A stretch of 32,163 nucleotides of DNA, taken from contig JACQDW010000075.1 in assembly GCA_016200845.1 (NCBI GenBank), positions 1 through 32,163 on the forward strand. The letters run 5' to 3'. Below are positions 27,466-32,163 of this stretch, in pieces. A program made the position numbers and the translations under genes. The DNA comes from Burkholderiales bacterium. Its GTDB lineage: Bacteria > Pseudomonadota > Gammaproteobacteria > Burkholderiales > Burkholderiaceae_D. Position 1 is the stretch's first letter. Each line of letters begins with the position of its first letter. Under the pieces are notes generated by a model. That model ran no database searches. It had not been told where the DNA came from and saw nothing but the letters and a program-made list of their open reading frames with translations.

Positions 27466-27744
27466 ATGGAACAAATTTCGACAGAACAATGGAATGACGT
27501 CGTGACAGAACTGACCGTTATCCGCGAAGCATTCGCCACCTTGATCTACACGCTGGCGCGTAGCCAAACCCTGCGCCTGGACGAGTTCGATGCCCAACTC
27601 CGTTTGACCGCAAGTAAGTTGGACGAGCCAGACATCGCGCAAGCCTTGACACAGTTCGGCAAGCTGTTGGCGCATAACGTTGAAATGGCGCATCTTGACC
27701 TTTCGCTTAGCGCTGTACGGAAGCGACGCGATGCAACCGAGTAA
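27466..27744 (+). CDS. hypothetical protein, plus strand within the early operon
   Basis: MEQISTEQWNDVVTELTVIREAFATLIYTLARSQTLRLDEFDAQLRLTASKLDEPDIAQALTQFGKLLAHNVEMA; plausible composition, AGGA upstream. Confidence 0.7.
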   Translation: MEQISTEQWNDVVTELTVIREAFATLIYTLARSQTLRLDEFDAQLRLTASKLDEPDIAQALTQFGKLLAHNVEMAHLDLSLSAVRKRRDATE

Positions 27745-27940
27745 AAGGACGCCAGTTAGCCCTGACGTAGTCTTCCAAGACATCAAAATAATCCAGCGAG
27801 GCGCCGCAATCGCGGCAAGAAGAGATATCCTGTTCGCCCATTGCGAACGCCTCGTCTATGGTCATCTCGCAACCGCAAGCGCACACCGTAAGACGACGGG
27901 CGAAAACGGTTGAAGTAAAGTTGTTGTTAACTTGGTTCAT
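27707..27940 (-). CDS. small putative zinc-binding protein
   Basis: CACGCEMTIDEAFAMGEQDISSCRDCGA. Confidence 0.7.
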   Translation of the reverse strand: MNQVNNNFTSTVFARRLTVCACGCEMTIDEAFAMGEQDISSCRDCGASLDYFDVLEDYVRANWRPFTRLHRVASVQR

Positions 27941-28431
27941 GGCGCATCTCCAAATAAGGAAAGTTCAGGCTGGGTTACTTTGAGCACGTTGCCGCGCTGG
28001 TAAGCCAGTTGGGACAGGGTTTCAGTCAGGGCGGTCACGGTGTCTTCCAGCGCTTCGCCGTTTTGATAAAAGCGCGCCAGTAAGGTGATCGCCTCGGAAA
28101 AATTGCCTTGCAAGGCGGCCAGATCGGTGACATCGGCCTTTTTACCGGAAGGGATAGCGACTACCACCTTGTCACCCTGCGCCAGGCACAGGTATTCGCT
28201 GATAAAGGACGCGCCGCAAAAGGTCTCGAATTGCCGGATTTTGTTTAACGGCATGGAGGTATCCGACAGCCAGCGATACAGCGTCTTGATCTCCACCCCC
28301 ATCAAATCGGCCAATACCTTGATCGGGCGGCGGTTTTCTGTGGCAAATTCAATACATAAATCCATTGCATCCGACAAGCTGGCGGCGCGTACTGTTTTCC
28401 ACTTTCTTTTTCTCGGCATCATGTTTTTCAC
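27937..28431 (-). CDS. early regulatory-type HTH protein
   Basis: RPIKVLADLMGVEIKTLYRWLSDTSMPLNKIRQFETFCGASFISEYLC. Confidence 0.7.
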   Translation of the reverse strand: MKNMMPRKRKWKTVRAASLSDAMDLCIEFATENRRPIKVLADLMGVEIKTLYRWLSDTSMPLNKIRQFETFCGASFISEYLCLAQGDKVVVAIPSGKKADVTDLAALQGNFSEAITLLARFYQNGEALEDTVTALTETLSQLAYQRGNVLKVTQPELSLFGDAP

Positions 28432-28482
28432 TCTGAGAATTACAGTTCTAGCGCTTGGAGGGCGTCACAATTAAGATTCAAC

Positions 28483-28806
28483 TCATGCAGCGGCGGCTGT
28501 ATTAAGTGTTCTAAGTGTGTCGAACTGTGTAGTGGCAGTGCGTGTAAGTGGAAAAACTGGCGTAAAATTCCGCTTTGCATAGCGCTCCGGCCAAATGACT
28601 TCCGGTGCAACACCAATGGCGGCAGCAATAATGCTTTCCGCCTTAGGGTAAGGACGGTCAAGCGCACCATTCAAGGTGCGTGTAGCCAGTCCGCTTTGCA
28701 GTGACAGTTGACGCAAGGACCAGCCAGCTTTATGTAAAGCGGCGACGATATCCGCACGATGCCAATCGGTAAGCGCGGATTTTTTTGAGCTGTGTAATGC
28801 ATCCAT
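28483..28806 (-). CDS. Ner/Nlp-like regulator
   Basis: DWHRADIVAALHKAGWSLRQLSLQSGLATRTLNGALDRPYPKAESIIAAAIGVAPEVIWPERY. Confidence 0.9.
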   Translation of the reverse strand: MDALHSSKKSALTDWHRADIVAALHKAGWSLRQLSLQSGLATRTLNGALDRPYPKAESIIAAAIGVAPEVIWPERYAKRNFTPVFPLTRTATTQFDTLRTLNTAAAA

Positions 28807-28857
28807 TGTTTGCCTCTGGTGGTTGAATCAATGGACGCATATTAAGTGTATTGATCT

Positions 28858-28870
28858 GTATTGTCAATAC
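28858..28870. promoter_or_regulatory. candidate operator palindrome in ner/repressor divergent region
   Basis: GTATTG-T-CAATAC perfect dyad. Confidence 0.45.
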
Positions 28871-29009
28871 GGTTTTAATCGAAACAGTTTAAATTTTTTA
28901 CTCCAATCGGGAAAAACATATAAGTAATTGATTTTAAGGGACTATTTCATGTTGAGTATTTCAAACAAAGCGTATTGCAATCATTACGGTTTCGTTGCGA
29001 GTAACTGTT

Positions 29010-29453
29010 ATGGGTAAAAAGAAATATTCAGCAGCTGAAATCGCCGCAATGAACTTGCCTGGTTTGCCCACAACGAAGGCAAATGTGCTGGCACGCGCCG
29101 AAAAAGAAGCATGGCCATACGAGACTACGGTTGGTCGGGGAGGAGCAAGGAAGATGTTTGAAATTCCTAGCGCCTACCAAGCTGACTACAAGCCTTATGA
29201 GAATGACTCGCAGCCTTTAGCTAAGCCTGCGGCGACTACCAAGGTTGTAGGTGCCATCACGGGTGGCGCAATTGTGAATTCGAAACAATTAGCCACCGCT
29301 ATGCGTGCGCTAGATGAATATCTGAAGGAAAACGGCCTTGTGATAGACGAGCCTGAAGTAAAGGCAAAAATTGTGGCAATCCTCTATAAATACCTACAAA
29401 AAGGTGCCGAAGGTGAGGATGTGCAAGAGTTGCTGCAAGTGATGATGCGATAA
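29010..29453 (+). CDS. Mu-type repressor-like protein (Mu-type HTH)
   Basis: MGKKKYSAAEIAAMNLPGLPTTKANVLARAEKEAWPYETTVGRGGARKMFEIPSA; divergent from ner. Confidence 0.82.
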   Translation: MGKKKYSAAEIAAMNLPGLPTTKANVLARAEKEAWPYETTVGRGGARKMFEIPSAYQADYKPYENDSQPLAKPAATTKVVGAITGGAIVNSKQLATAMRALDEYLKENGLVIDEPEVKAKIVAILYKYLQKGAEGEDVQELLQVMMR

Positions 29454-29477
29454 CGTTAAACTTTTTATCTAAAACCT

Positions 29478-29939
29478 ATGAAAATTCTCAAATGGCTTCT
29501 AATTTTGCTTGTCTCAATCCCTATTGTATTGATCACTAGCGTATATGTAAGAAATAAGGCTATAGGGCCTGCAGGATGGGCTGAAGACAATACTGTCAAA
29601 GCGCTTAAGGCCTATATGAAAGACCCTGATTCGATGGTTGTACGGTCTTCTTACACCCTGTCTTCAACAAATGCCGATGGCGATATGGAAATTCGCATTT
29701 GCGGAATTGTGGATGGGAAAAATAGCTTCGGCGGATATACAGGAGGGACACGTTTTGTTTCAAAGAGCGTACGAAATAAGAGATTTGAAACTTTTGACAC
29801 AAACTTCGTTAAAATTGAAGATTCTGAAGAAACGGCACGTGCATTAAAGTTAGAAATGCTTTCCGGATTTGATAAGGTCTATTGGAACGAATACTGCGTC
29901 GATTCAGCGCACCCACCAACAAAGCCAAGTAAATTATAG
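29478..29939 (+). CDS. signal-anchored hypothetical protein (cargo/moron)
   Basis: MKILKWLLILLVSIPIVLITSVYV TM segment; between repressor and phage terminus. Confidence 0.7.
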   Translation: MKILKWLLILLVSIPIVLITSVYVRNKAIGPAGWAEDNTVKALKAYMKDPDSMVVRSSYTLSSTNADGDMEIRICGIVDGKNSFGGYTGGTRFVSKSVRNKRFETFDTNFVKIEDSEETARALKLEMLSGFDKVYWNEYCVDSAHPPTKPSKL

Positions 29940-30239
29940 GTAGATAAATCTCAAATAATTTACTCATAGCGCTACTAAATGCAACTTGCCCCAATATAAA
30001 TATTGCTTTCTCCGTTACTATTGTGTTTTTAGGCAATATTAGAAGTGTATTTTATTTGATGGGGGAAGATGCAGACGTTATCGCGTTAAAGTCACTGTTA
30101 TCAAAAGCACGCAGGACTAAATATGAAGAGCACGTGTCAGTAAATCAATTCGGGAAAGTGCGAAATACTTTAACGCCCGCCGCCAACGATTCAATTTATC
30201 TCGAATCAGATCAGATTTCGCCAAAATCTAGCTATTCCG

Positions 30240-30313
30240 GTGACAAAAAAAGCGCAAAAACATCGCGATTAGTATCATTTCTAATCAAAATGCTGAAGCG
30301 CTTTTTTTGTCAC
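30240..30313. repeat. 16-bp perfect inverted repeat with nested 6-bp hairpin
   Basis: GTGACAAAAAAAGCGC (30240-30255) / GCGCTTTTTTTGTCAC (30298-30313); inner GATTAG (30267-30272) / CTAATC (30281-30286). Confidence 0.9.
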
Positions 30314-30362
30314 TGCTTTTGGGTTTTAGTGGCGTGTTTATTGAGTTTCCGGCTTTTTTTAT

Positions 30363-31232
30363 CTATTGATGATAAGTGTCAAAACAAGTACTCCCCCACA
30401 CTGTAATCTCGTTAAAGTATCCTTTCCCTTCACGATTACAAAACAAAAACGACGATGACTGGAAAGGTCGCACTTTCTTAGCCATTTCTACAGCATCACG
30501 CAATTCATTAGACCACTTAATCACCATACGCTTACCCGTGGTGGTTTGCGTCTTACTTGGAGTGAAGTGAATGCCATCATCCTGTAAACTAGACATTGTG
30601 AGGCGCAATAAATCTCCTAGGCGCATGCCCGTAAGCAGTTTCACCCTGATATACGCTTGAACAGCAAGAACACTACCGGATTTCCGTTTTGACTCTAAAG
30701 ACAAACATTCAACGATCTCCCAATCCTCTACATAACGGGTGCGCGCCTTTTCACCAGTTAAACGAATCTCCCCCTTGAATGGATGCTGATGAATGAATCC
30801 CCACTCGACCGCCTTTGTAAAAGCATGTGACAGCACTTCAATTTCTCTACGAGCACCTGTACCACCACCCCGCTTTTCAATGTACTGGTAAATATGCATG
30901 GGCTTAATATCGAGCAAGTGAACCTCGGCAAACACAGCACGCAAAGGTTTAACCGCGATTCGGTTATGCGTCTGCGTCGTTACTTTTTTACCTGGCACCA
31001 CTTGCAGCATGTAGCGATCTAACAAAGCACCAATAGTTTTCGCTTTAACCGTAACACCAATTCGATCAGCCCAAACTTTATAGGCTTCCGGCAATGTAGC
31101 CGCGAGTCTAAATTTTCTCTTACCATCCCACATTGATTCCTGACCAGCAGGCACCTGATAATAATATGCGCCATGTTCATGCTTCCAACGTGCAGGTAAG
31201 CCTCTATTTTCTGGATTACGTGCTCGCGGCAT
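30363..31232 (-). pseudogene. tyrosine recombinase/integrase truncated by prophage insertion (native part ~30401-31232)
   Basis: LLTGMRLGDLLRLTMSSLQDDGIHFTPSKTQTTTGKRMVIKWS; C-terminus replaced by phage-encoded VWGSTCFDTYHQ before the catalytic HxxR/Y region. Confidence 0.85.
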
Positions 31233-31440
31233 TTAATGCACCCCAATTTGGTTCTGTGATAATTTTAGTTTTCTTGTCTGGCTTCCCACTTAAAATACTT
31301 TCCACGTGAGACCGCAGCACAGCGATACTTCCGTCTGGCCGCAATCGATGTTCAATACCCATCTTGCTTAACGTATTTGATTGAACATTGTGATGTACCC
31401 GCCTCGTCAGTTCTCGTATTTCATCATCGGTCAAAAACAT
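31216..31440 (-). CDS. DUF4224-like protein
   Basis: MFLTDDEIRELTRRVHHNVQSNTLSKMGIEHRLRPDGSIAVLRSHVE; overlaps integrase start. Confidence 0.75.
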   Translation of the reverse strand: MFLTDDEIRELTRRVHHNVQSNTLSKMGIEHRLRPDGSIAVLRSHVESILSGKPDKKTKIITEPNWGALNAAST

Positions 31441-31454
31441 AGATCAAATCCTCA

Positions 31455-31843
31455 TTAATTAATACAAGGTGCAGTGGCAACCCAACACACACCTAATGCT
31501 TGATTAGAAAAGAAAGTCATGCCCTCGCTGTTATGTGTCGCGCCTAATTGCATGACATGTGAAAACGCTTCAAACGCATCTGCACCGTATGGCAGTTGAT
31601 AATAGTTTTTCTCAGGTACGACAATCCCGCGAGACGACCAATAGCGTTTCTTATTGAGTTCGTGCGTATCCTGATCTTTCGAAATGTATTTGCTGATGTA
31701 ACCAGCCAATTTGTGCGCCCCATGCTTACCGAATCCGAACTTATGCGGATCACGCACATTGATTTGCCCGCCTTGTTTTCCATCAGCTGACAGGCCAAGA
31801 CCTCTGCACAACCGAACTAATTCAAAGCGATGCTGTCAAAAGT
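31455..31843 (-). pseudogene. 5'-truncated replication-initiation-like (rolling-circle type) protein fragment
   Basis: GKQGGQINVRDPHKFGFGKHGAHKLAGYISKYISKDQDTHELNKKRYWSSRGI; reading frame begins at junction with IS-like sequence. Confidence 0.5.
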
Positions 31844-31872
31844 GAGTAAGGTCGTTAGTTGAGGAGATAGCG

Positions 31873-32023
31873 ATGCAAATGAGTTTTGGGTCAATGGAAA
31901 TGATGCGGCGGGTGCGCAAAGACAGCACCTTATCGAAAGTCAATCTGTTCATCAATTGGGAGGCATTGCGTGGGCAACTAACGGGGCTGTACAAACGCGA
32001 TAGTAGCCATGCTGGAGGGCAAG
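31873..32023 (+). pseudogene. IS5-type transposase N-terminal fragment, interrupted at 32024
   Basis: MQMSFGSMEMMRRVRKDSTLSKVNLFINWEALRGQLTGLYKRDSSHAGGQ. Confidence 0.75.
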
Positions 32024-32163
32024 TGTTGACGCGCATCCAAAATTGACCAGGTAAACGCAGTTTTTCGCAACGAATATTGACCAGGGAAATTAACCTATCC
32101 TTACTGTTTTTCTGTAAGGGAATTCAAGGTGATTACCATGGGAATGTATGCCAAAGTCCGGCG
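32024..32163 (+). mobile_element. IS21-type element, left end (partial)
   Basis: TGTTGACGCGCATCCAAAATTGACCAGG terminus, ATTGACCAGG repeated at 32042 and 32076, followed by istA-like start. Confidence 0.7.
32129..32163 (+). CDS. IstA-like transposase, N-terminus only
   Basis: GTG ATT ACC ATG GGA ATG TAT GCC AAA GTC CGG: VITMGMYAKVR. Confidence 0.6.
   Translation, partial: MITMGMYAKVR

Larger units (their letters stand above)
1..30400 (-). mobile_element. Mu-like (B3-like, siphovirus-tailed) transposable prophage, partial; early terminus at ~30400, other end left of window
   Basis: MuA/MuB-like proteins, Ner-like, Mu-type repressor, Mor-like, gp16, gp27, gp28, gp29, F, G, I, T and gp36 homologues in Mu order; 5'-TGTGGGGGAGTAC terminus (minus strand) interrupting an integrase gene. 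Confidence 0.93.

Noticed and set aside
27361-27786. 141-aa minus-strand ORF
   Set aside because: Overlaps two better ORFs (27466-27744 + and 27707-27940 -); low-complexity, Cys/Gly/Leu-rich composition typical of antisense.
30023-30406. 127-aa plus-strand ORF at the phage end
   Set aside because: Runs through the 16-bp inverted repeat and across the phage terminus, so its stop is created by flanking DNA; unlikely to be a native gene, though not excluded.
30758-31246. Minus-strand ORFs 30758-30940 and 31019-31246
   Set aside because: Alternative frames of the integrase gene.
31836-32036. 66-aa minus-strand ORF
   Set aside because: Antisense to the IS5-type transposase fragment.
1-32163. 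The regularly recurring TTTAACG as a CRISPR-like array
   Set aside because: Only 7-9 bp conserved, irregular spacing, both orientations, inside coding genes; no repeat-spacer structure seen.

Overview
Most of the window (about 1-30400) is part of a Mu-like transposable prophage, oriented right to left: its early end is at the right and nearly all genes are on the minus strand. From right to left I read: phage terminus (~30400), plus-strand cargo gene, Mu-type repressor (+), Ner-like regulator, MuA-like transposase, MuB-like ATPase, small early genes, HU-like protein, GemA/gp16, Mor-like activator, holin, lytic transglycosylase, nested Rz/Rz1-like genes, DksA/TraR-like zinc finger, gp27, terminase (gp28), gp29, F, G, protease/scaffold I, major head T, gp35/36/37-like genes, then lambda-like non-contractile tail genes (tail tube, chaperone pair, tape measure running off the left edge). 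The head module is Mu-type and the tail module siphovirus-type, as in B3-like phages. The prophage interrupts a tyrosine-recombinase gene. That flank also has a DUF4224-like gene, a rep-like fragment, an IS5-type transposase fragment, and an IS21-type element inserted into it. Main findings: (1) the 7-mer TTTAACG occurs about 57 times across the prophage on both strands, in several reading frames and in non-coding gaps; (2) a near-textbook -1 frameshift signal (A AAA AAC, 6-nt spacer, 10-bp stem) joins the two tail-chaperone ORFs; (3) a ~25-bp dyad motif is shared by the leaders of the holin operon and gene I, the positions of Mu late promoters; (4) a tRNA-like structure fills the F/G gap on the opposite strand; (5) a 16-bp perfect inverted repeat with a nested hairpin lies about 90 bp inside the phage terminus. 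All family names come from recognising sequence by eye; no database search was run.
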